From NCBI GenBank assembly GCA_016932915.1, contig JAFGBY010000096.1, forward strand, positions 1-46,698: a stretch of 46,698 nt of DNA, read 5' to 3'. Of this stretch, positions 17,014 to 26,152 are shown one piece after another (position 1 is the first letter of the stretch; each line of letters begins with the position of its first letter). The notes under the pieces were generated by a model. It was not told the DNA's origin. It was given only the letters and a program-made list of their open reading frames with translations, and ran no database searches. The translations under genes and the position numbers were made by a program. Source of the DNA: Acidobacteriota bacterium (GTDB taxonomy: Bacteria; Acidobacteriota; DATKUA01; JAFGBY01).

Positions 17014-18042
17014 ATGAAAATGAATATATTTAAAGCTGGAAATAATAATGTCCTGCCAGTTTTCACGATGTTACTGGCATTAATATTGCTATCTGTTTCT
17101 TGCGGAGGAGATAGTGAACAAGGACAGGATATCGAGGAAGAAGAGTTTATAATTACCCGGAATATTGCAAGCGTTCGTGGAGAAATTGTCAAACTATCAG
17201 AATACCTTGATTATCTTAAGTATGAGGTCGATCCCGATCTGCAGCCTGACCTGGATAATGAGTTGAAGTCTTATTATCTTGAAAGGTTACTCGAAAGGGT
17301 AGCGCTTCTTAAAGAAGCTCAAAAAGCAAGTATTACGATAGTCCAGAAGGAACTGAACGACAGGATTGAGGAATTGAAGAGTCAACTCAGTGATGAAATT
17401 ATCAAAGATGAAGAGATTAGAAATCTTTTTTCTGATCCGGGATGGGTCAGCCATCTTGAGAAATCTATGGTAATTCAGAAATATGTTGACCTGGTTATCA
17501 CTTCCACTGTCGTAGTTTCACAGAACGAAGAAGAAGACTATTATAATAAAAATTACAGCCGGCAAACCTCTTCAAGGATGTATTCTTTAAGCCAGATTAT
17601 CGTAGCAGACAGGGCGACTGCGCAGAGTATAAAAGACGAACTTAAGAAAAATAAGGCTAAATTTCAGGAACTTGCAAAACAGTATTCAACCTCACCTGAT
17701 GGTAAAAATGGTGGAGATATAGGTTGGTATTCAAGCGAACAGCTCCCTGAATCGATACTTAATGCAATACGTAAATTAAATGTTAATGATATAAGTGATA
17801 TCATTGAGACTGATGCGGGTTTGGTGATAATCAAATTGGATCAGGTAAAAAACAGCGAGAGAAAAAGTTTTTATGAAATGAAGGAAGTTATTCAGCAGGA
17901 GCTTCTTGAAAAAAAGAGGGAAATAAAGCTGAACGAACATATTGATAAAATATGGAGTGAAAAGAAAACTAAAACAACGGGAATTGAAATTTTCCCGGAT
18001 AATTTAAATTTTATTTACACACCGATGAGGAATAGAGGATAG
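17014..18042 (+). CDS. Parvulin-type peptidyl-prolyl isomerase lipoprotein
   Basis: This 342-residue exported folding factor begins with a lipoprotein-type signal peptide (LLALILLSVSC, Cys at about 30) and an acidic stretch. A SurA/PrsA-like helical N-domain (about 50-180) precedes one parvulin rotamase domain at about 190-285 (YSLSQIIVADR, FQELAKQYSTSPDGKNGGDIGWYS, then AGLVIIKLDQV). A Lys/Glu-rich helix follows. Such proteins help outer-membrane or secreted proteins fold by isomerising prolyl bonds. The next gene, 3 bases on, is a second member of the same family, so the two probably work together in the envelope. Confidence 0.88.
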   Translation: MKMNIFKAGNNNVLPVFTMLLALILLSVSCGGDSEQGQDIEEEEFIITRNIASVRGEIVKLSEYLDYLKYEVDPDLQPDLDNELKSYYLERLLERVALLKEAQKASITIVQKELNDRIEELKSQLSDEIIKDEEIRNLFSDPGWVSHLEKSMVIQKYVDLVITSTVVVSQNEEEDYYNKNYSRQTSSRMYSLSQIIVADRATAQSIKDELKKNKAKFQELAKQYSTSPDGKNGGDIGWYSSEQLPESILNAIRKLNVNDISDIIETDAGLVIIKLDQVKNSERKSFYEMKEVIQQELLEKKREIKLNEHIDKIWSEKKTKTTGIEIFPDNLNFIYTPMRNRG

Positions 18043-18045
18043 GTT

Positions 18046-19068
18046 ATGAAAAAAGTGACAAGTTTTATACTTTTTATATCGATGGTTCTGCTTCTACTGA
18101 TCAATATTAACCCGGTATTTGCGCAAGGACAGGAAGAAAAAGATGTCGAACATATTATAGCAAAGATTAATAACGTAGTAATTACTTCTTCAGATCTGGA
18201 TACCGCTATTGAAGAGTTTAAAAAATCAAGTCGTACACCAATGAGTGATAAAGAGCTGAAGATGAAAGCGTACGAAGGTCTTATGCTTTCAAGGTTAGTG
18301 ACATCCATTTCGGATCTTCTCCAGTATAAAGTGGATGATGAGGCAATTAACAATCGTATAGAACAGATTAAAAAGGAAAATGGGATAGAATCCGATGAGA
18401 TGTTTTCAGAGATGTTGAAGAAAGAAGGCCTTTCTATACAATGGCTTAAAGAAAGGCTTGAACAATCCTTCAGATACCAGGTTGTTATTACCCGGAATGT
18501 CCTTGCCACAATCAAAATAACCGATGAAGAAATCAAAGATTATTATAATCGTAATATTCGGGATTTCAGTGAGCCGGGCAATATTAGAATAAGCCAGGTA
18601 TTTATCTCCACAAGCGACAGAAGTGAAGAGGATGCCAAAAATTTAGCGAATGAAATATCAGCTAAGATAAAAGGTGGTTTAGGTTTCACAGAAGCTGTAA
18701 GGCTCTACTCCGATGACAAAACTAATGATGGTGACCTCGGGTTCTTTGCTGAAGGAGAATTAATAAAAGAATTAAGCGATTCAGCATTTAAGATGAATGC
18801 TGGCGATGTTTCTGAAGTGATAAAAACTGATAATGGTTATCATATAATACAGGTAACTGAGAAAAAAATTGCTAAAACAATTCCTCTTAAAGATGTTAGA
18901 GCACAGATTGTTGATAAATTAAGATTTCAACGTTTGCCCGAAGCTGAAAAAGAATATATAAAGACTCTTCAAAAAGAGTTTTATGTCGAAATACTTGATC
19001 CGGAATTAAAAGCGCTGTACGAGGAACAGGAAAAAAAAGAAGGAGATAATGAGTCCAAACAGCAGTAA
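18046..19068 (+). CDS. SurA-like periplasmic peptidyl-prolyl isomerase
   Basis: This 340-residue protein has a cleavable signal peptide (about 6-27, ending NPVFA-Q). A SurA N-terminal domain (about 35-165) starts with IIAKINNVVITSSDLD, the usual SurA opening. One parvulin domain (about 180-280) contains IRISQVFIST, FTEAVRLYSDDKTNDGDLGFF and NGYHIIQVTEKK. E. coli SurA has two parvulin domains, so this is the shorter single-domain form. Its last 20 bases overlap the next gene. It probably chaperones outer-membrane proteins, in tandem with the preceding lipoprotein. Confidence 0.9.
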   Translation: MKKVTSFILFISMVLLLLININPVFAQGQEEKDVEHIIAKINNVVITSSDLDTAIEEFKKSSRTPMSDKELKMKAYEGLMLSRLVTSISDLLQYKVDDEAINNRIEQIKKENGIESDEMFSEMLKKEGLSIQWLKERLEQSFRYQVVITRNVLATIKITDEEIKDYYNRNIRDFSEPGNIRISQVFISTSDRSEEDAKNLANEISAKIKGGLGFTEAVRLYSDDKTNDGDLGFFAEGELIKELSDSAFKMNAGDVSEVIKTDNGYHIIQVTEKKIAKTIPLKDVRAQIVDKLRFQRLPEAEKEYIKTLQKEFYVEILDPELKALYEEQEKKEGDNESKQQ

Positions 19069-20044
19069 ACAGTTTATATCTGACCTTGAAGAAGGTCAGA
19101 ATGTAGAATCGGTTTTCCTGGTTATTAATAAAGAACTCAGGCCAAAGAAAAACGGAGGAAAGTACCTCCGTCTTATTCTTGCAGATAAAACGGGTCAGGT
19201 TATCTGTAATATGTGGGATAACTTTGAATCCGCTTTTCCTCTGTTCCAGATTGACGATTACGTCATGATTAAGGGTATGGCAAAAATGTTCCAACAGAAA
19301 ATACAGCTTCACCTTCTCAGCATCCAGAAAGTCGATGCGGATGAAATCAATCATGACGATTTTCATAAAACCTCAGAGAAAGATGCCGGAGAGATGTGGA
19401 ACGAATTTTCAGGGCTTATCGACAGTATAGAAGATTCATATCTTAAAACACTGTTACAAAATATATATGAAAAACCGGAGATCAAGGACAGGTTTTTGTC
19501 TTCTCCCGCAGCAAAAGCGATGCATCATTCATATCAAAGCGGCTTGCTCGAACACACCCTATCCCTCGCAAAACTTTGTATGAAAATAGTGGAGCATTAT
19601 TCCACGATTCCGCTTAACCGCGATCTTATGCTTGCCGGGGCGATGTTGCACGATTATGGCAAAATATTTGAGTTGACGTACGAGAGAGGTTATAACTATA
19701 CGGATGAGGGCCGTCTGCTTGGCCATATTTCTATTGAAGCGATTGAGATACAGAAGGAAATTGACAAAATAGAGGGTTTTCCCTCAGAAACCAGGTTGCA
19801 GCTCCTTCATATGATTCTTTCTCATCATGGAGTGCATGAATATGGCTCTCCAAAGCGTCCAAAAACACTCGAAGCCTTGATACTATATTATTTAGATGAT
19901 CTTGATGCTAAGATAGATTCAATGTATCGATTTATAACAGAAAATGCAGCTGATGGTAAATGGGCCGGATTTGAAAGCAAACAGTTTGAACGTTTTATTT
20001 ACAAAGGCTCACTTATCACACCTGAGGATAACTACGAAGAATAA
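19049..20044 (+). CDS. YhaM-like 3'-5' exoribonuclease (OB fold plus HD domain)
   Basis: This 331-residue protein starts with an OB-fold nucleic-acid domain (about 15-95: VFLVINKELRPKKNGGKYLR, then ADKTGQVICNMWDN). An HD phosphohydrolase domain follows at about 160-300, with HHSYQSGLLEHTLSLAKL, the metal pair in AMLHDYGKIFEL and ILSHHGVHEYGS. This domain order matches Bacillus YhaM, a 3'-5' exonuclease. AGAAGGAG lies just before the ATG at 19049, inside the end of the preceding gene, which supports this overlapping start. YhaM is best known in Firmicutes, but wider homologues exist. Confidence 0.87.
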   Translation: MSPNSSKQFISDLEEGQNVESVFLVINKELRPKKNGGKYLRLILADKTGQVICNMWDNFESAFPLFQIDDYVMIKGMAKMFQQKIQLHLLSIQKVDADEINHDDFHKTSEKDAGEMWNEFSGLIDSIEDSYLKTLLQNIYEKPEIKDRFLSSPAAKAMHHSYQSGLLEHTLSLAKLCMKIVEHYSTIPLNRDLMLAGAMLHDYGKIFELTYERGYNYTDEGRLLGHISIEAIEIQKEIDKIEGFPSETRLQLLHMILSHHGVHEYGSPKRPKTLEALILYYLDDLDAKIDSMYRFITENAADGKWAGFESKQFERFIYKGSLITPEDNYEE

Positions 20045-20052
20045 TCCTGTTT

Positions 20053-21063
20053 ATGGATTTACCCCTTATAAAAAAAATACCTGAACTTAAGATAGGTAAC
20101 ATTGAAATCTATCCGCCTCTGCTTCTTGCACCCCTGGCGGAGATTACGGATGTCTATCTTCGCCCCATTTTAAAAAAAATGGGGGGAGTAGGACTCGCTG
20201 TAACCGAAATGGTCTCCTCAGAGGGATTGACCAGGGGTAATAAACAAACAATTGAGATGCTAGATTTCAAGGATGAAGAAAGGCCTATCTCGGTACAGAT
20301 TTACGGTGCAAACCCCGTCAGAATGGCAGATGCTGCCGCTATGGCTGAAGAAGCGGGCGCAGATATTATCGATATAAATTTCGGTTGCCCCGCGAAGAAA
20401 ATAATCAGGGGTAAAAGCGGTGTTGCATTGATGAAGGATACTAATCTTGCTGAGAATATCATAAAGGATGTGGTAAAAGCCGTTAAGGTTCCTGTAACGG
20501 TTAAAACAAGGTTGGGATGGAACAGTACTGACCTGAATTATATTGAATTTGGTAAAATGGCGGAAAATGCTGGAGCAGCGATGATCACTCTTCATGCTCG
20601 AACAGGGAAACAGCATTACAGTTTCGAGCCAAAACGTGAAGCCTGGGACGAACTTGCTAAAGCTGTAAAGATTCCAGTAATTGCTAATGGTGATATTAAA
20701 ATCCCAGAGGATGTTCAATGGGTATTTGAAAACACAGAATGCCGGGGAGCTATGATAGGCAGGGCTGCGCTTAAAAATCCATTCATTTTCAGGATTATTT
20801 ATGCGAAAATTATTGGAGAAATTTATAGACCTACAAAGAAAGATATAGGAAAATACTTTTTAGAATATTATGAATCAATTAAGGCAAACCCGGATCAGAA
20901 GTTCGTTATTCACAAACTGAGGATTATGGGTGGGTGGTTAAGTCACGGTTTTAAAAATGGAAATCAATTCAGAAGGAGAATCAGTTCTCTTACGGAGGAT
21001 GCGTCCTTCATTGATGCTATACTTGAATTCTTCGAACTTGAGGAATTGGATGTGGCGGAATAA
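20053..21063 (+). CDS. dusB: tRNA-dihydrouridine synthase (DusB-like)
   Basis: This 336-residue FMN enzyme reduces uridines in tRNA to dihydrouridine. The TIM barrel begins PPLLLAPLAEITD. The catalytic cysteine is in INFGCPAKKI (about 110-119), and GSGVALMKD-like spacing is kept as GKSGVALMKD. VKTRLGWN (about 150), ITLHARTGKQHYSFEP and IPVIANGDIK bind FMN and tRNA. A C-terminal helical domain completes the usual length. It lies 8 bases after the YhaM-like gene. Assignment to DusB rather than another Dus subgroup rests on overall resemblance. Confidence 0.93.
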   Translation: MDLPLIKKIPELKIGNIEIYPPLLLAPLAEITDVYLRPILKKMGGVGLAVTEMVSSEGLTRGNKQTIEMLDFKDEERPISVQIYGANPVRMADAAAMAEEAGADIIDINFGCPAKKIIRGKSGVALMKDTNLAENIIKDVVKAVKVPVTVKTRLGWNSTDLNYIEFGKMAENAGAAMITLHARTGKQHYSFEPKREAWDELAKAVKIPVIANGDIKIPEDVQWVFENTECRGAMIGRAALKNPFIFRIIYAKIIGEIYRPTKKDIGKYFLEYYESIKANPDQKFVIHKLRIMGGWLSHGFKNGNQFRRRISSLTEDASFIDAILEFFELEELDVAE

Positions 21064-21080
21064 AGGAATTTATATCGAAC

Positions 21081-22049
21081 ATGTATAAATTTGTTCTGGA
21101 AACGGATGATCTTCAGAAGGTTTTTGGAAGCCAGGATAAAAACCTGAAGGCGCTGGAGAAACATTTTGGTGTCGAGATCGCTGCAAGGGGATCCAGTATC
21201 ATGGTGGCGGGAGAACTTCGTCTTGGTAAAGCTATAGAGAAAATACTTCGCGATTACGCAGAACTACTGGAAAGCGGCCACAGCCCGGGTAATGGGGATT
21301 TTGATACTGTTTTTCGCCTGTATGAACAGAATGCAGAAGCTGATGTTAAAGATTATTTCAAAGGCAATGGGATATCTCTGCCCGGGGGTAAGAGCGTCAG
21401 GCCCAAAAGCGCCAACCAAAAGCGTTATGTCGATTTGATAAGGAATCATGATATCGTTTTTGCGATAGGGCCAGCCGGGACCGGGAAAACATATATCGCG
21501 ATGGCGATGGCTCTTGAAAGGCTGAGGAGTGGGAGCATTAAGCGGATTGTCCTCTGCAGGCCTGCGCTGGAAGCTGGGGAAAAACTGGGTTTCCTGCCCG
21601 GAGACCTGGTCGAAAAGGTGAATCCTTACCTCAGGCCGCTGTACGATGCGCTCTATGACCTTACGAGTACCGAGATAGCACAGCGGTATATCGATGACCA
21701 GATTCTGGAAATAGCTCCGCTTGCATTTATGCGGGGGAGGACTCTGGCGCATAGTTTTATCATTCTTGATGAGGCGCAAAATACTACATCGGAACAGATG
21801 AAAATGTTCCTCACACGCATTGGTATTGGTTCAAACGCTGTTATTACCGGCGATATTACGCAGATCGACCTTGAAAAAAATGTTACTTCAGGCTTAGTGG
21901 AAGCAGAAATGTTGTTTCAAAAGATGGAGGATATTGCAATTGCAAGGTTCGATGAGACTGATGTCGTACGACATCCGCTTGTGAGGAAGATAATTAAGAT
22001 TTACGAGGAAAATCGGGCAAGAAACGGTAAAGACCGGGAATCCCGATAA
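21081..22049 (+). CDS. PhoH-family ATPase
   Basis: This 322-residue protein has a KH-like N-terminal region (about 1-70) and a P-loop domain. The Walker A motif is GPAGTGKTYIAMAMA (about 133-147). CRPALEAGEKLGFLPGDL (about 163-180) and Walker B SFIILDEAQNTT (about 226-237) are PhoH hallmarks, followed by ITGDITQIDL. PhoH proteins are RNA-linked ATPases whose genes usually sit beside ybeY. That gene follows here after the 7TM-HD gene, which supports an RNA or ribosome maturation role. Confidence 0.94.
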   Translation: MYKFVLETDDLQKVFGSQDKNLKALEKHFGVEIAARGSSIMVAGELRLGKAIEKILRDYAELLESGHSPGNGDFDTVFRLYEQNAEADVKDYFKGNGISLPGGKSVRPKSANQKRYVDLIRNHDIVFAIGPAGTGKTYIAMAMALERLRSGSIKRIVLCRPALEAGEKLGFLPGDLVEKVNPYLRPLYDALYDLTSTEIAQRYIDDQILEIAPLAFMRGRTLAHSFIILDEAQNTTSEQMKMFLTRIGIGSNAVITGDITQIDLEKNVTSGLVEAEMLFQKMEDIAIARFDETDVVRHPLVRKIIKIYEENRARNGKDRESR

Positions 22050-22055
22050 AAAATT

Positions 22056-24446
22056 ATGGTAGAAAAATTAAAATCAAAACCCGAATCGGTTTTTAAAAAG
22101 AAATCTTTCCTTGAAAAAAAGGTGGAACAATTTAAAACCAGGGTGATTACAAATGATACTGTTTGGGCTGTAACGACTGTATTATTGCTTCTGATTTTCA
22201 TGGGGCCCGAGATTATAAGGACTCCGTATCAGTATAAACTAGGCGATATCGCTCAATCCACAATAAAAGTTCCCACTGATATTACTGTCGCGGACGATTC
22301 AGGTATAGAACAGAGAAGGCTGGATGCTGTAGAAAAGACTCTTCTGATTTACGATAAGATACCTGACAGCGGTGACCTGGTTAAAAAATCTATCTCGAGA
22401 TTTTTCGAAAAAGGCAGGGCGATTTTAAGTGGTTTTATGAGGGAGAAAAATATAACCAGCTATCAGGACCTTGCACAGAGCAGCAGGTTTAAAACTGCCC
22501 GTGAACAGATCATCAATCGGTTGAAGGATTCATTCGAGATTAATGCAGATACGGAGCTTGTCAAATTTTTAATCAGTATTAATTTCAATAAACCTTTCGA
22601 AGAAAGCTCGCTCATTCTGGCTGACAGACTTTCAAAATACGACATTCTAAAATCCAGAGAAGAAATCGAGAACCTCAGTGGACGCGGCTTTCTGCTTCGC
22701 CGCCTTGGCAGTAATAATGAAGAGATAAAAACCGAGAGGATTGAAGACCTGTCGGGATATAGATCGATGGATGATATACCATCAATACTTTACCGGGAAT
22801 CACTTTCGCTCAATCTCGATACGATGGCTAAATTATATGCCCGTCGATTTGTCGGCCTTGAGATAAAGCCAAATATAGAGTTTAACAGCTCCCGGACAGA
22901 GGAAGCGCGCGCCAGGGCGGTCCTGGATGTCGAGCCGGTCTATTACAGTCTTAAAAAGGGTGAAGTAATAGTCCGTGAGGGAGATATCATCGATGAAACG
23001 GACTTGATAAAAATCTTCGGCTTGCAGCAACAGAGCCGGAAATTGAATTTTTATCTCAACCTTGTCGGATTGTTCATCATCCTTGTCTGTTTTATTGTCG
23101 CGATCCGTAAATATACAGAGTTCTTCCTCAAGAGATATCTTAAAGTAGCTAACCTGTTTATTCTTTTAAGCTCGATTCTGATATTACAGGTAGCATTGAT
23201 GAAGTTTTCTCTCTTTATATCCGAATCGATGGTGGATCATTTCCTTTTGAGCCCGTTGAATAAGATTGAATCATATTATTATATGATTCCGTTTGCGGCC
23301 GGTGCGATGTTGCTCACATCCCTTGTTAATCAGCAGATAGCCATTATCCTGGCAGTCGCAGTATCCATCTTCAGTGGATTAATGACCGCCGGTAATTTCT
23401 ATGTCGGATTCTTCGCGCTCTGCAGCAGCCTTGCTGCGATCTACGGCATCCGTCACTACCGTGAACGCGCGGCTATATTAAAAGCGGCAATGATAGTCTC
23501 TCTTGTAAATATCATTTTTGTGGCTGCGATCAACCTCTTCATGGTGAAGGTCGAAGCGGTAGTCTTCCTGTTCGAGATTTTTGCAGCGTTTATTGGCGGA
23601 TTTGTTGTAGCGTTTTTTGTTCAGTTCCTTCTGCCTATCCTGGAATCCGCGTTTGGTATTGCCACGGATATCAAACTTCTCGAACTTTCAAGTATGGACC
23701 GTGAACTTCTCAGGAGGCTTTCCGTGGAAACTCCCGGCACATATCAGCACTCCGTTATGGTTGGAATGCTCGCTGAGGCCGCGGCAAACGAAATAGCCGC
23801 CAACCCGCTTTTCTGCAGGGTCGCGACTCTTTACCATGATGTAGGTAAATTGCTTAAACCCGATTATTTTGTCGAGAACAATTCCGGTGCGCCGAAACTG
23901 CACAGGAAGCAGAAACCGAACATGAGCGCGCTTATCCTTGTGAACCACGTCAAGAAAGGTATCCAGATTGCCAGGGATAACAAGATACCTCAATCCATTA
24001 TCGATATTATCCCGCAGCATCACGGGACGCGGTTGATAAGTAACTTCTATGAACAGGCGAAAGAACTCGCCGACCCGGATATCGATGAAGTAAAAGAAGA
24101 TGATTTCAGGTATCCCGGCCCGAAGCCGCAGACAAAGGAAGCTGCTATTATTATGGTTGCGGATTCAATAGAAGCGGCATCAAGAACGTTAAAAAATCCT
24201 TCCCCTCAGAAGATCAGGGGAATGGTCGATGAGATTATAAATAATATTTTCATGGACGGACAGTTTGATGAATGTCAGCTGACTATGATTGACCTGCGGA
24301 AGATATCGGATGCGATTTCACGGAAGTTGACGACGATATTCCATGGCAGGGTTGAGTACCCTCAGTTCCAGTTCAACCGTCCGGAAGAGAGTAAAAGCGA
24401 GAATGTAAAGGATAAGGATTCCACAGCTAAAAATGAAAAAGAATAA
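22056..24446 (+). CDS. 7TM-HD membrane phosphodiesterase (PgpH/YqfF-like)
   Basis: This 796-residue protein has the architecture of PgpH, a cyclic-di-AMP phosphodiesterase. It has one N-terminal membrane helix (about 28-48, WAVTTVLLLLIFMG) and an extracytoplasmic 7TMR-HDED domain (about 50-325) with VEPVYYSLKKGEVIVREGD. About seven membrane helices follow at 330-540. A cytoplasmic HD domain lies at about 560-740, with GTYQHSVMVG, TLYHDVGKLLKPDYF (His-Asp near 590), IIPQHHGT and MVADSIEAAS. The catalytic residues appear intact. Hydrolysis of c-di-AMP is established for relatives. Its 3' end overlaps ybeY by 14 bases. Confidence 0.93.
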   Translation: MVEKLKSKPESVFKKKSFLEKKVEQFKTRVITNDTVWAVTTVLLLLIFMGPEIIRTPYQYKLGDIAQSTIKVPTDITVADDSGIEQRRLDAVEKTLLIYDKIPDSGDLVKKSISRFFEKGRAILSGFMREKNITSYQDLAQSSRFKTAREQIINRLKDSFEINADTELVKFLISINFNKPFEESSLILADRLSKYDILKSREEIENLSGRGFLLRRLGSNNEEIKTERIEDLSGYRSMDDIPSILYRESLSLNLDTMAKLYARRFVGLEIKPNIEFNSSRTEEARARAVLDVEPVYYSLKKGEVIVREGDIIDETDLIKIFGLQQQSRKLNFYLNLVGLFIILVCFIVAIRKYTEFFLKRYLKVANLFILLSSILILQVALMKFSLFISESMVDHFLLSPLNKIESYYYMIPFAAGAMLLTSLVNQQIAIILAVAVSIFSGLMTAGNFYVGFFALCSSLAAIYGIRHYRERAAILKAAMIVSLVNIIFVAAINLFMVKVEAVVFLFEIFAAFIGGFVVAFFVQFLLPILESAFGIATDIKLLELSSMDRELLRRLSVETPGTYQHSVMVGMLAEAAANEIAANPLFCRVATLYHDVGKLLKPDYFVENNSGAPKLHRKQKPNMSALILVNHVKKGIQIARDNKIPQSIIDIIPQHHGTRLISNFYEQAKELADPDIDEVKEDDFRYPGPKPQTKEAAIIMVADSIEAASRTLKNPSPQKIRGMVDEIINNIFMDGQFDECQLTMIDLRKISDAISRKLTTIFHGRVEYPQFQFNRPEESKSENVKDKDSTAKNEKE

Positions 24447-24882
24447 TAAAATATCGGTCACAGTTGCCGTTTACCACGAACATCCAGATTTACCGGAAGA
24501 ATGGGTGGAAGAGGAGCTGTTGACAATAATGAATCTGCTGGAGGTCGATGCCGATGAAGTATCGATAGCTCTGGTGGATGATAAACAGATGAAAGAATAT
24601 AATAAATCGTACCGTGGGATAGACAGCCCTACGGATGTCCTCTCGTTTGCTTATAATGAGATCAACGAAGAAGGTAAATACAACCTGGGAGATATCGTCA
24701 TCTCTGTGGAGACCGCTGAGGCACAGGCTGCCGAGATGGGGCACAGCTTGAGAGATGAATGCACTGTCCTGATGGCGCATGCGGCACTTCACCTGCTGGG
24801 ATTTGATCATGAGAAGGATTCAGGAGAGATGTCCAAGAAACAGGAGGAACTGCTGGGTAAGATGAAAGCTGGCAGGGACTAG
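24433..24882 (+). CDS. ybeY: Endoribonuclease YbeY, rRNA maturation factor
   Basis: The zinc motif HAALHLLGFDHEKD (about 115-128) gives the three histidines of the UPF0054 family. SYRGIDSPTDVLSFAY (about 55-70) and GDIVISVETAEAQA are also conserved. The 149-residue length is normal. YbeY acts in 16S rRNA 3'-end maturation and ribosome quality control. It overlaps the 7TM-HD gene and is followed 4 bases later by the CorC/TlyC gene, the common phoH-ybeY-corC-era neighbourhood. Confidence 0.95.
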   Translation: MKKNNKISVTVAVYHEHPDLPEEWVEEELLTIMNLLEVDADEVSIALVDDKQMKEYNKSYRGIDSPTDVLSFAYNEINEEGKYNLGDIVISVETAEAQAAEMGHSLRDECTVLMAHAALHLLGFDHEKDSGEMSKKQEELLGKMKAGRD

Positions 24883-24886
24883 AAAA

Positions 24887-26152
24887 ATGGAAAGCACATC
24901 TGTCCAATTTTTGTTGTTTATAATTTCATATATTTTTTTCCTTCTGACCTCGGCAAGCGAGTACCATTTTACGGTTTCAGATAGTATCTCTCTCCGCAAA
25001 TATCTCGGTGAGGATGACGACAGGAAGCATAAACGGATAAAATCAGCGCTGAAAGAGACTTATCTTCTAGTCCGCTCAACTATTTTTACGAAGATAACAT
25101 TCTTTCTGGTCTCGTTTATACTCATGGCTGCGATGCTGGATATACACGGCCTGATGTTAACAAGCCGGTTTTATATCCCGCTTCTTGTGTATTTTGCCTA
25201 TATTTATATAGCAGGATTTGCCGTACCGACCCTCGTTACAGGTTTCCGTAATCCGAAATTTGTTGTTTTCCTGCTCAGTTACATCTCGCTTGCACATAAA
25301 ATTGTTAAGCCTATTCTCTCGCCGATTAACTATATTATGGGGCTCATCAAGTTTGAGGAACTCTCGCATGAAGCGCAGAGCGAGAACGAACGTTCGGAAC
25401 ACGCAAGGGCGTACATAGAAGACGGTAAGGCGAAAGGTTTCTTCGTGAGCGATGAAGAGGAATTGCTCCATTCGGTCGTTGAGTTCACGGATACAATTGT
25501 CAAAGAAGTTATGACCCCGCGTGTCGATATGGTCTATGTACACAAAAATACACCGGTCGATGATATGGTGAAAATTATCAAGGAGCATAATCACTCTCGT
25601 TATCCTGTATATGATAAAAATATTGATGATATAGTCGGTGTCCTGAATATCCAGGAGCTGTTCTCATTCTGGGGCAGCAAGAAGAAAGAAAACACGATAA
25701 AGAATCTTTATACAAAGCCCCATTTCGTGCCGGAGACCAAGCGGGTGGGCGACCTGCTGAAAGAAATGCAGGGGAGTCACCTGCAGATGTGCATCGTCGT
25801 GGATGAATACGGCGGTACAGCGGGCCTGGCGACAGTTGAAGACCTGCTCGAAGAGCTCGTGGGCGAGATACAGGATGAATACGAAGAGCCGGAAACGGAT
25901 ATTATAAAAAACCCGGATGGTACTTACACCGTGCTGGGTAAAATGGATATAGATGAGCTGGAGGAGTTCCTGCAGGTTCCGCTGGATGATGAATCCTACG
26001 AATCGGTTGCCGGTATGATTTTCAGCGAGCTGGGGCGTGTGCCTAAGCCGGAGGAGACCATAACGGTCAGGGGACTTCACATTACGATTGAAGAAGTGAA
26101 TGGACGGAAGATTGAACGGGTCAGGGTGAGGTTGGAAAATGAGCAAATTTAA
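24887..26152 (+). CDS. CorC/TlyC-type CBS-domain membrane protein
   Basis: This 421-residue protein has about four N-terminal hydrophobic helices (1-155). Two CBS domains follow: [14 protein letters not shown] (from about 207) with [20 protein letters not shown], and a second at about 270-330 with [27 protein letters not shown]. The CorC_HlyC domain (about 340-415) holds [17 protein letters not shown]. Relatives are magnesium/cobalt efflux or gating proteins; the 'hemolysin C' name is historical. The N-terminal membrane part is divergent from the typical DUF21 domain, so that assignment is less certain. It overlaps era by 14 bases. Confidence 0.88.
   Translation: MESTSVQFLLFIISYIFFLLTSASEYHFTVSDSISLRKYLGEDDDRKHKRIKSALKETYLLVRSTIFTKITFFLVSFILMAAMLDIHGLMLTSRFYIPLLVYFAYIYIAGFAVPTLVTGFRNPKFVVFLLSYISLAHKIVKPILSPINYIMGLIKFEELSHEAQSENERSEHARAYIEDGKAKGFFVSDEEELLHSVVEFTDTIVKEVMTPRVDMVYVHKNTPVDDMVKIIKEHNHSRYPVYDKNIDDIVGVLNIQELFSFWGSKKKENTIKNLYTKPHFVPETKRVGDLLKEMQGSHLQMCIVVDEYGGTAGLATVEDLLEELVGEIQDEYEEPETDIIKNPDGTYTVLGKMDIDELEEFLQVPLDDESYESVAGMIFSELGRVPKPEETITVRGLHITIEEVNGRKIERVRVRLENEQI

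Noticed and set aside
21081-22049. PhoH as a phosphate-starvation regulator
   Set aside because: No Pho-box-like site is seen upstream, and the neighbourhood (ybeY, era, dus) points to RNA functions.
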